Assembly (NCBI GenBank): GCA_948470475.1
Contig: OX419342.1
Span: 5,425,212-5,489,211 of the forward strand
DNA: 64,000 nt
From: Galaxea fascicularis
Lineage: Eukaryota > Cnidaria > Anthozoa > Scleractinia > Euphylliidae
Reading direction: 5' to 3'
Positions within the stretch are counted from its first letter, which is position 1. Each line of letters starts with the position of its first letter. The translations under genes and the position numbers were made by a program. Shown here piece after piece: positions 27,401-36,929 of the stretch. The notes beneath the pieces were generated by a model that was not told where the DNA came from, ran no database searches, and saw only the letters and a list, made by a program, of their open reading frames with translations.

Positions 27401-30400
27401 AGGATAACTCGGTTTTGAGACAACTCGAACAGTTGTTCAAATGTATTCATGCTCTTGACGGTTGCAACTACGAGGATCAGTATTTTATTTGTCCGCTTTT
27501 GTCATTTAGGTTTACCCTCAGTACCAGTGGACCGGCGATTGCTGCCTTAGTTTGCGCTTTTTATCCAAGATTTCCAATCTCCAGCACAGATAACAGGTAG
27601 TTATAATTTAACTCTATCCCTATTTTATGTATTATAGTACACTCAACAAAATTACTCAATTCTGCTTGGTGGAGAGCAGTACAATCAATCCCAGATAGTA
27701 CTCCCTCTTAAGTTTCCATTACAACGGCTCGTGAGCACAACCAAACGTTGCACATTTGAACGCTTTGACCAGTGAAATTGGACGGAAAGGCCCATAAACT
27801 AAAAGACACACAAGTTGCCATCCTCTGGAATTATTTATTGGACTAATTTATCAGAATATACGATAATATGCAATGCTATTAACCACGAATTGTACACGAG
27901 GTCGTGCGATTGCCCATACAAATCCCAAGATGGAAATTTACGTTAGCAACTTGTCTAGTCAATGCGTTTGTTTCGAATCAGAATATTGTAGCGCACATTA
28001 TTATATCTCTCAGTTAGTGCGCGCGCCGTGATTGGTCAATTTTGCGGGCCGTATTCTACTGTACGGCCCGCTAAATATGAAAGTTTCCATTCCCGCGTTC
28101 CCGATTAACCTCAGAGATATAATAAATATTTTACTAACCTCGTTTTCTCGGTCCGTACTGTAAGTCACGCATCCTCGTTTTTTTCCTGTTGATTTATGGC
28201 CCGCGCGCTTCGCGCTTGGGCCATAGGTGAACTGGAAAAAAACTCGGTCCGTAACTTACAGTACGGACCTCGAACTCGGTTAGCAGGAAGTATGTATTTT
28301 GTGGCCTGCTTTTTCTTTATCTTTGTGGTGAAATGACTGACCCTTTAATCCATAATATTAAGACGTGTATTCTCCTCGCACCTCTCAGATATTTCATATG
28401 TTTTTATATTTGAATAAACGTTAACTCAAATGATCCTTTTTCTGTATTCTCATCCCCTGTTTTAGTGACGAACTCGTAATATGGTAAGATGAAGTTACAT
28501 GGCGGTCATTATTGTGATGTAAATGATTCATGAAACTTCTCTCACTGTCCTATCTTGTAGGTATCATTTGCAAGCCTTCCGACATCTGTACGTTTTAGCG
28601 TCTGAGCCCCGAGTCCTCGTGCCTCGTGAAGTGGACTCTGACAAAGCGTGTCATGTTCCTTTGGAAGTCACACTGAAGGTAAGTCTTAGCGTGGCTTGTT
28701 GACTGTATTGTGTTTCTTTCTGTCTCACTCGAGCTATAAATAGAAAATCTCACGTGCCACTTTTATTTTCTTGATGTCCACACGAGCCTTCGGCTATTTT
28801 ATCCAAGTCGTAGAAAATACATACGCCCATACAACCCAGCGTTGCGGCGTGCGCCTAGTGCAGGATGGGAAGGTGGGGTAGACAACCAACGAACATACAA
28901 CTCCTTTGCTGCGTTCTGATTGGCTGCTTTTTCTGGGGCATAAGGTAAAGGCTTTTATGGCATGCTGTCGTCCCAATGTGTTTGAGTGTGTCATATCAGA
29001 GAAATCGAAGATGGATTTCCGAGAGCAGCTCATGGTGCCACTTGCCACTTGTCGTCAAAATCGGACGTTTTAACGGAAAGTGAATCAAGTGTTTTTTGTG
29101 TTTATTTTGTAGGAATCTCTTTTCTATCCCGAGTCCACTTTGAATCTAACTGCACCTTGCATTCTGCCTGAACTGCAGCTCATAAAAAAGGTAATTGAGT
29201 AAATTCAGTCGAGCGAGTATCAAATTTCGCTTCCAAGACACTTGACCAATTTTGAGGGACTCATTAACAGAGCTTTTGTGGGTTGTTAAAAACCCAGTTA
29301 ACTCTGAAGAAAAGCTATAGATCGTTGTCACTCACGTGACCAGCAGCCATATTGGTTTAATGAAACAAAATAAAGTATTTGCTGAAAAATAGAGTTCATT
29401 TCCCAGAGGGTTAGCAAGGTACACCAACATGGCAGCCGTGACGTCTTGTGAAAACGATCTATACGTTGTTACAGTAGTTATGGTGGATTAACGCTAATGC
29501 TGCTTCGACAAACTCACCCTTGGTTGGAGACGAAGCCATTAAGAGGAAGAACTGAAACGTGACCTTAAAACGCTTCCACTCCCATGATCTCAATATTAAT
29601 ATTCTCCTTACTGTCTGCCATACATTGTTTATACTGTTAGTTGTGAGAATTTGGTGTTCAATCAAACAATATTCCTTGGTTGATTTTGACAGTTTATTCT
29701 CATCACCTGTCCGATTGAGAATTCAATGATACTGTAAAGAGAAATTACTTCTTGGTCACTCCTGGGGGTGAATGGATCAGTGATTTCCCCATTTACGTCG
29801 TTGTTTGTCGATGGTTCTATTTAGCATTTGCCTAACCATAGCCGGCGACCCATATTTGTGTGTGTTTTTCAGATCCGTGTTTCGGGATTGCGGTATTGGC
29901 CTGTTACAATTGATTTTACAGAAGGCAAAAGTAGCGCGAGGTAAGACTCGGTTTTACCGTTTTTGTTTCTTCAACTCATACAGTCATTGAGTAATTCCAT
30001 TATTTCAGGACGGTATTTTGGCTTATATTTTACATGAGTACGATCTTTCGTCCGAAACGTCAACAAATTCTATGTGTAAAGAAGTTGTTTTTTTAATGAG
30101 ACTTCTATCTAGGTTGTTTCTCGGTGGTAAGTAATTGTCCAAAGATTACTGCTAGGACAAACAACGTAAAATCAAGCAACATCGTAAAAAGCATTCTCTC
30201 AACATGGCACTATGGTCTGGCCCCCAGCTGTGCCCCCTTTAAGGCGTGTGTTCTTTCCAATTACGAGCCGCTAATCATGCCAGGTTTACCTCATAGTGCC
30301 ATGTTTAAAGAATGCGAACAGTCGTTTTGGTAGTCTTCGGACAATTGTGTAGTGAAAATGTTTACCAATGAGGATATGACACACAGACCTCCCCGACCCC

Positions 30401-30790
30401 ACCCCCTCTTCCCCTGCACCCTCAACTTACATGAGGTTTTCAGCCCGTGACCGTTTCTTTAATTTTTTCATTTACAGCTTGCTAACATCTAACCTGGGGA
30501 CGTTATTCGTGAAAAAGAGGACCGGTTTCCTCTCATATGGCGATGATCCTAAGGTTGGTAGTTACACGGCTTTCTTGTATCCAGCCTGGGGAATAATTGA
30601 CGGCAATGTGCCGCCCGGTGTGGGATAATTTTTGTGCATTTTACTGGAATTGTTTGCCCTTGGGCAGGAAATGTCGAATCCCCACCCTATGCCCTTTCTT
30701 CCCCTTTAATGTCTAATGGGGGAGTTTGTAAAGAAACCGTGGTGCTGCGTCGGTGAGGGAGCTGTACACAAAAATTTGGTTTTATCAACG

Positions 30791-30821
<31 letters not shown>

Positions 30822-33800
30822 GGATTCTGAAAGCTGACGTTTCGAGCGTTAGCCCTTCGTCCTGTGTAAGAATAATGATGTCTAATTGAAATCATTCATC
30901 TTTGTCCGATTCAACTAAATGAAAATAAGATGTTGAGCCAGTGAGAATGTAGCTGATGCCAAAAGGCTTAACGTATAAATGCTGCTGAGCGCGGGAATAG
31001 TTGAAACCATTATCGAGCGCGGGAAAATGATGTCAAATTGATGTCAAGTTCGGGAAAACATATTTTGCTTGAGCCAAACGCGGGACGCGTGTAACTCCCG
31101 AACGCACGCTTTGAGTCAAACGACACCTACAACACGTAAAATGTAAAAGAAATACAAACACTTGACTTTCTTTTTCTCTTTTTCCCTTCTTCCTCTCTTC
31201 AGGGGCATCGAAATATCCTCGCAAAAACCTTCTCTGCCCAAACAGATCAGGTGAGAAGTGGTTGCGTTGTAAATACCTACATTGTCATTCATAGCCTGCA
31301 AACAGGCTCTCCATTATTTTGGATTTTTCCAAGAGATTGTCGCGTCGATTTGCTCTTGAATGGCGCGCGGTCAAAGCTAGGGGATTGGGCGGGTGAGAGA
31401 AAGGAGCTCTCCCCAATCGGTCGTTTTGACCGCGCGCCATTCGGAGAAAATCGAAAACGTAATTGAAGAGCCTGTTCGCAGGCTATGTCATTCATTGCGT
31501 TTGGGGACTACATTTCATGGAATCATTTTGGCGAAGGAATATCAGTGGTTACTCTGTAGTTACATTTACTGAATTGTTTTTGCAAGCAAAACACCAGTGA
31601 TCGCTTGGAGCTAGACACTACAGTTTATGGAATCGCTTTGGCGAGGGAAAGTCGTTAGTGAACGAAGACCAGAAACACTTCTCAGGCCCTTTATTATATC
31701 TCTCAGTTAGCACGAGCGCTGTGGTATGAATTGGGCGGTCACACTCGACTAATATTTAGAGCCCTTTATAATTTTTTTCACCATTATTGTAAACTTTCAT
31801 CTCGTGAAGCCGATCACCTCTAGTTCTTTAAGTCATTTGTGCCCTTATCAAACAGTCAGCTGGATTGAAGGTCTAATTGAGCCATTCATTCTTCCTCAAA
31901 GATTAGCTCTTAAAACTGGTTCCATTGCATTTAGAAAGTACAAGCAATCATTACCTTAGTATTCACTTGCTTTATTGCTACTTAGCTTGCCCAAAAATCT
32001 AATTCAGACCCCTCTTACGCGTAAGGTTACATTAAACGAACCACCTTTCGTGTCATTGTATTTTTAGATAGAAGTCGTGCGAAGCTTTTCGTCAGACCCA
32101 AACCTCTTAGCTCTGGCCGAGTTATTTGACGATAAACACCTCTCAAACGACAAGGTGAGTACCACAAGGGAGGGGAGGAAGGAACAATAGTGATAGTGGG
32201 TAAGGAGGCGGATAGAGGGGATGTAGGACAGCCCACCCCACTAAGTGCAGTTTGTCGCCATCTTAAGTTTGCTCGTACCTTACGCGTGCGCTTCACTTTA
32301 GACCGCTGTAGATATCCAGCGCCTCATGTTTTTCGTGAGCAAGCGTATGTCATAGTTTTAAAGACTCCTTAACTGGACCTTTCACTCTATTTTAACTTCA
32401 GATTACAACAGCAAACTCGACCTAGCTTGACTTCTTTTAAGTATTCGAATAGCTAAATGGTCGAACATTTTACGTTGAGTGAGTGTGACGTTGGCGCCCT
32501 ATCTACGCTTTCGGCCCTTTTTGCCTTACGAGTTCAAACGCTCCCCAATTCACATTTCTCTATATTAACCCTTGGAAAAAGAATGTCGGAGCAATTTTCA
32601 GTTATTCCCATACACGCTCTCTGAGTCAGAAAAATGTGTGTTGAAATTAAATGATTTGCGTCGAATAACACGAATAGGAGTGAACAGTCAAGATTTGATC
32701 GCTTGGAATATTATGTGGAATACAAAACAAGCTGTATTCGGAGTGGGTTGGTAGAGAACAACTAAGGGCACATTGCTTTCCTCTTTCTCTTGACAGGAAA
32801 AGAGGCTGAGTTCTTTCATCTCGTCTGCTTTGGTGGAATGCGTCACAGAGGAGAAACCGGATGTGCTCAAAACGCTACTACGTATGTGGCAGGTAGTGTA
32901 GTCCGCTGTCCTTTGTATAATAACTGTTGGGTTGGTTTGCAGTGCTGAACATGAATGTGTTTTCCGCTGGTATTTCTAGTAATTAGATGTGCTTGTTTTC
33001 GCTTTCACATCTGTCGCACCCTCTTTTGTGTATTCTGATCACACGCATGCTCTGATTGGTCAGTTCCTGATACGTATTCTCACCCCACCATTCCTTGTTA
33101 TTCACGCACGCGGTGCTCGCAGTTTGTACATCGTGTTGCGTTTGTTCACATGAGTTTGGATCCGCTTCCGTATCCTACCATATTCCTTGTAATGATCTGT
33201 TCGTTTGTATTACGGAAATTCAAGAGTAAAATATTTTACGTTCGTTTCAGCGAAGCGAATTAGAACGTAATCCTTATTTTGCGCCACATATAATGGAGTG
33301 AAAGCATTGTGTAGGATTTAGTATATCGGCTTGTATGTTGCATCAAAAGACTTCACTGCCTGTTTGGAGGGCACTGCGGTTCTTAAAGTACACGTCGTTT
33401 GAACTATTTTTGGTTATAATTCCAAGGCGTTCTGCAGGCTACAAACTTAAAGTATGATTATTTGAATATTGTAAAAAATAAAAATTGTTTGATATAAGGC
33501 GGGGTTTATGAATGCTGAAACGAAGCCGCCTTTTCTCTCCTCCTTATTACCCCCAAAGGGAAATAATAAGGGGTATCTCCGTAGTTCATCTATTCATTCT
33601 ATAAAATAACATTTCAGGTTGAACCTGCTGTATACAAAAGATGGTGGCAAAGTTTTAATTCCTTCCTTCCTTGTTTAGATTGTTCATAATCTGGATTCTC
33701 AGCCCGACACCGGTGCTGTGTGGCAGATGAAGTTAAACTTGACTTTTTACAGGAACACATTTCCAAGAATTTCGAGAAACTTGCTTAGAAAGGTACGTTT

Positions 33801-36569
33801 AAAGATGCAGATCTTTGTATCCAGGTAATCTTGGCGAGTGTTTCATGTGTCTTGCAATGACTTTACTCGATCAATCTAAACCAACCAAACCTGTAGGAAA
33901 TTTAGTTGAAAAGTTTAACTTCAGGTAAAATGCCTCTTTTGTTACAGTTGTTTGTAAACGTTTCTCACGTTTCTCACGTTTCTCTCTTGCTAGCCTCTTG
34001 TTAGTGCAGACTTGATTGCAGAATACAAATTCCTTTTGGAAGATTCGATCGATCTCCTCATGAAGAAATGTAAGTCCTTTTTTTCCTTTTACCAGAACGT
34101 TAAAAGATGTACCAACATTATGAATCAGAAAATCCATCAAAATGATCCCGAAAACCCTGGTGACATTCTTAATTTCAGTATGCTATGCAACACGATTAGT
34201 TAAATAAAAAATAGCCTGGATTAATTCAGCCTGAATTATTTCAAGTTGTCATTTTGAAGACGCGTGGTCTGTGGTGGACTGGCATCCCAACCAGAAGGAA
34301 TAGTAACAAGACGCCTGTAGGCGTTTACGCGGGATGTGTTTGTCAATATTACAGTGACACTAAATTTGAATGGTTGCCCCTGCACAGACAGAATCTTTTC
34401 ATACGCACAAGTAAATGTTAATGTAAATGTAAGCAATTGGTAGAGTATTGCAAACATCGCTCGATAAATTGTGAGTGAATAGTAAACTCACTGTTTCGAT
34501 TCGTGTGAACTCACTGGTTTGATCAATGGCTCACTGGTTTCAAGCACACGCTTGGCTATCCAATTATCCACGGCTCAATAAACAGTGAAATTGTTGGTTC
34601 GATCGCTGGCAAACACACAAGTTTGTGGCGTGACAGTTTGTGCAATTGTTAACGATTCAATACACAAAACCAAAACAACGTTATTTTTCTGATTAAATAA
34701 TAAGTTTACTCAGGTAAGCCTCCATTTACTGCTGAAAAGCAAAGGCGTTTAATTTTTGCCTCGAGTAAAACTACGCGAAAGCAAAGCAAGCGAACTGCGA
34801 GTCTCTTGTATAGCTAATTTATTGACTCGAATTTCACTGATCAGACTGATAAAAGTTATTTGGAAACACACGACGAATCAGGCATTGAAGCATATAAAAG
34901 CACGTGAAAAATTCACATCTCACGGAGCAACCACATCCAAACCTGTAATGTTTTGCAAGGTGGATTCCCAGTCTAAGAGCTCAAACGAACTTCGCTTTGA
35001 TCACAAAACCACACTCACTGATCTGTCCTCAAAGAGGGATTTCTTCATTATGAACAAACTGATCTCCACCGTTGAGGTTGCCGAGTGTTTCCTACAACTT
35101 ATTCTTTTGATTTACAGCTTTAAAGAGCAGTGTTTTCCTTCTGAGACCGGCAAACTACTATCTTGTAAATTCACGCCTCATACACAAGGAAGCCATTTCT
35201 CTCACGCCAGCTTTCTATAATTTCCACCTTGACCTGGCACGGTCCTTGCACGAGCCTGGCACGTGATTCCAGGATGATGAAAAGCCAATGAAATCGGACG
35301 ATTTTCTTGAGAGCCAATGAAATCGCAGCATTCTCTCGAGACTTCTCGCGGGGAACGGGAAACTTTAAAAAAACATTGCAATTTGTGGCTACGATGAAAA
35401 CGAAATTCGACCGAAACCTTAACGCGGTGCTCATCCCGCGTAATAAAACTAATCGCTTTATACTGGGTATCCTGTGATGGACTGTGGTATCCCACAGCTA
35501 ATCATATCATGCTGGGTATCCTGCGATGGAGTAGCATCCCACCAGGAGGGGGTGACACTCCTAATTTCAGTGATGTTAAATAACCTGAAACTCCTTTCCA
35601 GTTTTCTGTGGCTTGAAAGAGTGCGTTGTTGTTACCACTTTTTTGCCTTCTCGTAGATTCAATATCAGCAAGAACATGCTACTGTGCAGAAGAACACAAG
35701 GCGTCCTTTTGTCCCGCCATTTGCTGTTTTGCTGTCTACCACGATGTTCCTCTGCCGCACAATTTGCCGTCTCTGGCTCAACAGGGTACCCAATATTTCC
35801 TCTCAAGCTTTATTTTAATATCCGTTCTCCTCTTGGATGGCCTTAATTTGATGGCCGCTTTTTGGCGTCCAAAGACCAAAACGTTAGTCACCATGTACAT
35901 TATACTTAGTGACAGTAAATCATTTCTTTTATTTGTTCAGACAGTTACACACAGACCATCCACAGTTAGATATTTAGGTAGGGCGTAGCCCGAAGTGTCC
36001 ATGAGGAGCGGAGACATGTGGGGAATCTAAGAATTTTCTTAGTATCAACCTTGATTAATACTCCTCAGTGCGATCAACGATTACATAGTTTGTACCCTAG
36101 CAAATAAATTTTCGATATCCTTCATTGAACGGATGCAGGAAGTCACGGGTGTAAAATCTAAAGTGGATGCGCGGGTGTAATTGTGTCGGTGTATTACTGT
36201 ACTGACAGAGCCAAGTCAACAGGAGTTTGTCTACGGGCTTATTACGAGGTCGAGATAACAGCAACACTTACCTGGGTTGATAGCTCCGTTGGTGGAGCAC
36301 TTTTTTAACGTCGTAGATATTGTAACAGGAATATAGTGCCAAAATGCTTTTATTTAGTCAGTCAAATTGCGTGGTTTCACCGCAAGCTCAAATAGTGAAC
36401 CCATTTTCGGATGGCTAAATATTTCACGGTGGAAGAGCAGGGTAAAACTCATGCTGTTGTTCTGTTGTTTGTTTTCCTAGGTGGTGCTCATAACCTATCG
36501 ATGCTGCAGGATGTTGGAGACCTTCAAATGGCAGTGACTGCTCTGCTAAGATTGCAGGCGCTCAGCTAG
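71..36569 (+). CDS. ANAPC1: Anaphase-promoting complex subunit 1 (3' two thirds, many exons)
   Basis: APC1 is the central scaffold of the anaphase-promoting complex/cyclosome, the nuclear and cytosolic E3 ubiquitin ligase that triggers anaphase and mitotic exit. It carries a proteasome/cyclosome (PC) repeat domain related to Rpn1 and Rpn2. Seen here: 45 exons from 5679 to 36569 join in one frame with GT-AG junctions and matching phases, giving 1,331 codons and a TAG at 36567-36569. Blocks resembling the vertebrate protein include RTMALPVGR (14029 exon), LTGRAPPR (15032), FHNGVAAGL (16012), WIVYNKP (16632), LLPPTSAELDVPH and GLVYQGTA (17703), RESYSLAAGLALG (18884), MVGG (19558), PGATLALGLMFLKTNNR (22220), GLLFLGGGR (26726) and YHLQAFRHLYVLA (28561). 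The 5' end lies outside the window; the vertebrate protein is about 1,940 residues, so roughly the last two thirds is present. Exon coordinates may be off by a base or so. No frameshift or premature stop is seen, so the gene looks intact. Confidence 0.95.
1971..2060 (-). repeat. Penelope-like terminal fragment (tentative)
   Basis: Minus strand reads a GATGAAG-like box (mutated here to CATGAAG), then TATCGAAACGTTGGGTC. This combination recurs at retroelement ends in invertebrate genomes and resembles the termini of Penelope-like elements. It may be a degraded hammerhead-type motif: the essential CUGANGA box is not intact. Located in an ANAPC1 intron. Confidence 0.35.
3591..3702. mobile_element. 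Hairpin MITE
   Basis: Inverted repeat of about 45 bases per arm. The left end is CACTTAATGACAGGTCCGAG and the right end is its near complement (..GGACCGGTCATTAAGTG). Short spacer, no coding capacity. The target-site duplication is not clear. Confidence 0.75.
4329..4362. repeat. (TTTC)n microsatellite
   Basis: About seven tandem TTTC/TTCT units in an ANAPC1 upstream intron. Confidence 0.85.
8858..9115 (-). mobile_element. MITE family A, copy 1 (reverse), with central insertion
   Basis: Begins TTAATCCTTTAACTCCC and ends CTGGGATTTAAC. It matches the other family A copies in reverse orientation (shared TATTCTCATCACCTG and GGGAATTTGGTGTTA blocks). About 75 extra bases (roughly 8950-9020, containing GGTTTATAGGCTGATAAACC) sit in the middle, where other copies have GATCAAGATAACACC-like sequence. 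Confidence 0.7.
9855..10170. mobile_element. G-rich inverted-repeat element
   Basis: The left end reads GGGACCGTTCAGTTTTTATG followed by G runs; the right end reads C runs then CCCATGAGAAATGAACG, its approximate complement. The interior of 9890-9970 has repeated G runs of 4-7 on the + strand, able in principle to form G-quadruplexes. Lies in an ANAPC1 intron. Confidence 0.6.
10396..10437. repeat. (CAT)n microsatellite
   Basis: About 14 tandem CAT/TCA triplets, preceded by interrupted CAT/CAC triplets from about 10200. Confidence 0.9.
10471..10550. repeat. 16-bp minisatellite
   Basis: Five tandem units of AAGGGACCCTGCTATT with one- or two-base variants, next to the CAT microsatellite in an ANAPC1 intron. 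Confidence 0.85.
11940..12160. repeat. Dispersed repeat family with 'gattggcc' and 'gcgcattttcccgcgc' blocks
   Basis: Shares ordered blocks with 19195-19350, 22315-22620 and 46020-46130 (GATTGGCC, AACCAATGAGAA, GCGCATTTTCCCGCGC, GTTACATGTA, TTGATTGG). No coding capacity is seen. Class unknown. Confidence 0.6.
14251..14436. mobile_element. Nested hairpin with TTTAGTATCACCCAACTAGT ends
   Basis: Terminal inverted repeat TTTAGTATCACCCAACTAGT, with the complement at 14415-14436. It has an inner palindrome around 14303-14337 (GGACTATTAGTAATAGTCC). Inserted in the centre of MITE family A copy 2. Confidence 0.75.
14438..14534. repeat. Second nested hairpin with ACAATTAGAC ends
   Basis: Inverted repeat ACAATTAGAC ... 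GTCTAATTGT with GC-rich arms (CCTCAAGGGCCACGGGTC against GACCCGTAGCCCTTGCGAG). Directly abuts the preceding hairpin. Confidence 0.65.
15201..15790. mobile_element. 590-bp element with TATTCTTGGGTTGCAC termini
   Basis: Left end TATTCTTGGGTTGCACCGTC, right end its complement (GTGCAACCCAAGAATA). The interior has two opposed AACATGG copies around 15390-15430 and no open frame of note. Nonautonomous DNA transposon by structure; superfamily unknown because no clear target duplication is seen. Confidence 0.65.
18150..18600. repeat. Composite dispersed repeat with duplicated GCCATGTTGG blocks
   Basis: Contains two related segments (about 18205-18275 and 18440-18535), each with CATGTTGG, a 'ctggga' block and TTTTTATGCAAA. 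Similar pieces occur at 29330-29440. ANAPC1 intron; class unknown. Confidence 0.45.
19870..20030. repeat. CpG-rich repeat with GTACGGCC blocks
   Basis: At least five GTACGGCC/GGCCGTAC motifs in both orientations, alternating with CGCGCG, within an otherwise AT-rich intron. Probably a foldback element; the boundaries are unclear. Confidence 0.45.
20178..20290. mobile_element. Hairpin MITE with TTATTGACTGAG ends
   Basis: Inverted repeat: left TTATTGACTGAG then GCCGGACAGGAAAATATTTG; right CAAATATTTTCCCGTCCGGC then CTCAGTCAATAA. Central spacer GGTCATGGCGCACGGACC. Confidence 0.75.
20560..20632 (-). mobile_element. LINE-type 3' tail with ATTGT repeats
   Basis: Minus strand ends in three or four ATTGT units (+ strand ACAATACAATACAATACAAT) after GCAAATAAATT. 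Such pentamer tails are typical of CR1/L2-like LINE 3' ends. Possibly the end of the same LINE whose reverse transcriptase lies at 21256-21766, split by the palindrome. Confidence 0.5.
20673..20733 (-). ncRNA. Type I hammerhead ribozyme motif, antisense copy
   Basis: Mirror image of the plus-strand motif in the other palindrome arm: + strand TCATCAG at 20718-20724 (core box), GTTTC at 20690-20694 (GAAAC box) and GAC at 20681-20683 (GTC triplet). The arms are identical, so every core and stem position is preserved. Confidence 0.85.
20752..20812 (+). ncRNA. Type I hammerhead ribozyme motif, sense to ANAPC1
   Basis: Core box CTGATGA at 20761-20767. Stem II is GTGTGGTCA (20768-20776) paired with TGACCACAC (20782-20790) around loop TTCTT. 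The GAAAC box is at 20791-20795. A minimal stem III is ACA/TGT around GCGT, and the cleavage triplet GTC ends at 20804. Stem I is TATTGC (20755-20760) with GCAATA (20805-20810). All invariant core positions are present. Whether it folds in vivo is unknown, because the opposite arm can pair with it completely. Confidence 0.85.
20941..21766 (-). pseudogene. 5'-truncated LINE: C-terminal reverse-transcriptase fragment and 3' UTR
   Basis: Minus-strand frame open from 21766 to 21256. It reads YISYAIVAWGSAY, then LKKLQVKQNHIARTIFF, then SYNTRYASK and ASELWQELPTDLKNL. These are the conserved blocks at the C terminus of CR1/Jockey-like non-LTR reverse-transcriptase ORFs. The 3' UTR (21255-20951) ends in an A run (T run at 20940-20950 on +) and TA repeats. 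The 5' part, including the catalytic motifs, is missing, so this is a dead copy. Lies in an ANAPC1 intron, antisense. Confidence 0.85.
22381..22558. mobile_element. Hairpin MITE with TAGGCCATTTCC ends
   Basis: Arms of about 60 bases: AATAGGCCATTTCCGAGTTC at the left, and its complement ending GGCCTATT at the right. AT-rich loop. It interrupts the dispersed repeat that is continuous at 12000-12030. TA at each end is consistent with a Tc1/mariner-type target, but could belong to the element. Confidence 0.8.
24431..24665. mobile_element. Foldback repeat family B, copy 1
   Basis: Starts TTATTATATCTCTCAGTTAG. It contains GGTCCGTACTGTAAGTTACG and later its complement, around GGCCCGCGCGCTTCGCGC. 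Ends CTCGAACTCGGTTAG. Shares all blocks with 27998-28284. Confidence 0.7.
25130..25275 (-). mobile_element. tRNA-derived SINE fragment, family S, copy 1
   Basis: Minus strand has a B-box-like GGGTTCGATTCCCG, then a body with TTCTCCGGGTACTCCGG and ACTTCCAAATTCCAATTTG. The same head or body occurs at 51236-51420 and 51665-51835. No intact A box was identified. Confidence 0.6.
25571..25680. mobile_element. MITE family C, copy 1
   Basis: Ends CATCCCCGGAGACCCAGG and CTGCCCCTGGGGGATG. The interior repeats ATAGTCGGGATGGGAC and its complement. Related to 41621-41750 by the GAGACCCAGGGGCAGATAGT terminus. Confidence 0.7.
25826..25930 (+). mobile_element. tRNA-derived SINE head
   Basis: A-box-like TTAGGTTAGTTGG and B box GGGTTCAATTCCC are spaced as in a tRNA, followed by a T-rich tail. 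The acceptor stem does not pair well and there is no clean cloverleaf, so this is a SINE rather than a tRNA gene. Confidence 0.55.
27998..28284. mobile_element. Foldback repeat family B, copy 2
   Basis: Same order of blocks as 24431-24665, starting TTATTATATCTCTCAGTTAG. It has an extra internal stretch (about 28095-28140) that includes a partial inverted copy of the start (AGAGATATAATAAAT). A third, truncated start lies at 31691-31730. Confidence 0.7.
28860..28950. repeat. Dispersed repeat shared with 11490-11570
   Basis: GGGAAGGT..., CGAA(C/T)ATACAAC and CTGATTGGCTG blocks occur in the same order at both loci. Both are ANAPC1 introns. Class unknown. Confidence 0.5.
29565..29775 (-). mobile_element. 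MITE family A, copy 3, uninterrupted
   Basis: Has the TTCTCCTTACTGTC, GAGAATTTGGTGTT and TATTCTCATCACCTG blocks of the family in reverse orientation, without a large central insertion. Ends are eroded. Confidence 0.6.
30133..30346. mobile_element. Foldback element with AATTGTCC ends
   Basis: Outer ends AATTGTCCAAAGATTACT and AGTCTTCGGACAATT. A second inner inverted repeat, CATGGCACTATG, is at about 30203 and 30292. No coding capacity. Confidence 0.65.
30781..30880. repeat. Retroelement terminal fragment (Penelope-like, tentative)
   Basis: Contains the small hairpin TCAACGGAGTTGA and, on the minus strand, GACGAAGGGCTAACGCTCG followed by AAACGTCAGC. This is the same kind of GAxGAAG ... CGAAACGT arrangement as at 1971-2060. 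Assignment is by resemblance only. Confidence 0.35.
31293..31486. mobile_element. MITE with AGCCTGC ends and 9-bp target duplication
   Basis: Inverted repeats AGCCTGCAAACAGGCTCT and its near complement. Inner arms ATGGCGCGCGGTCAAA and TTTGACCGCGCGCCAT. Flanked on both sides by GTCATTCAT (31284-31292 and 31487-31495). A 9-bp duplication suggests the Mutator superfamily. Confidence 0.75.
35465..35580. repeat. Short tandem duplication of CTGGGTATCCTG(C/T)GATGGA
   Basis: Two adjacent copies of the block (35463 and 35512), each followed by a TATCCCAC or CATCCCAC motif. A related sequence is at 34264-34330. Part of a dispersed repeat in the ANAPC1 intron. The remainder of 34340-35460 is repeat-like, with repeated 'ctcactggttt' motifs, and holds no gene. 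Confidence 0.45.
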
Positions 36570-36594
36570 TTCCCAATACGCCATATTCGTATTC

Positions 36595-36719
36595 TCGGTA
36601 TTGAACTGGTCTAGCATGAAGTGGAGGCTCTTGCGGGGGAATACATTTGCATATGAAGAGATTACCCCGCAAGAGCCTCCACTTCATGCTAGATCCAGAT
36701 CAATACCGAGAATACGAAT
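36595..36719. mobile_element. Hairpin MITE in the ANAPC1 3' UTR
   Basis: Arms of about 50 bases: ATTCGTATTCTCGGTATTGA at the left and its complement at the right, with GAGGCTCTTGCGGGG / CCCCGCAAGAGCCTC inside. Starts 26 bases after the ANAPC1 stop codon, so it is probably transcribed as a 3' UTR hairpin. Confidence 0.8.
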
Positions 36720-36923
36720 GACGTGATACCTCTCCATTGCGCGATAGATTCAAAAACGTAAAACGACCAACAGATTTGAAAGAGAAGGGAGAGATAGTGG
36801 ACAAGAGCTGTGTCAAATGAGTGACCATCATATCACGGCGGTCAACAGATTTTCTCTGAGGTGGACATTTACACTAGACTGTGATGTTAAAGCTGATTTA
36901 ACTAAACAGTGGTAATGTGCTGA

Positions 36924-36929
36924 AATAAA
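36924..36929 (+). promoter_or_regulatory. ANAPC1: Candidate poly(A) signal for ANAPC1
   Basis: AATAAA lies 355 bases after the ANAPC1 stop codon and before the pogo-like element at 37027. The 3' UTR so defined contains a hairpin MITE (36595-36719). No transcript evidence is available from sequence alone. Confidence 0.45.

Larger units (their letters stand above)
25430..36569 (+). other. ANAPC1: ANAPC1 exon block: C-terminal region and stop
   Basis: Exons 25430-25483, 25993-26049, 26726-26862, 27510-27596, 28561-28678, 29113-29190, 29873-29940, 30478-30553, 31203-31250, 32068-32154, 32797-32892, 33679-33792, 33994-34069, 35657-35785, 36481-36569. The 29873 exon carries SGLRYWPVTIDF, matching the vertebrate KGPRYWELLIDL. 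The 35657 exon reads VYHDVPLPHNLP (vertebrate VYHSVPAPQHLP). The last exon ends ALLRLQALS then TAG. The intron 34070-35656 has an open frame of 154 codons at 34756-35220, but it lies in repeat-like sequence and is not part of the message. Other introns hold the dispersed repeats listed separately. Confidence 0.92.

Noticed and set aside
34756..35220. 154-codon open frame on the + strand
   Set aside because: Lies in an ANAPC1 intron within repeat-like sequence; no domain, no splice continuity with neighbouring exons, unconvincing composition.
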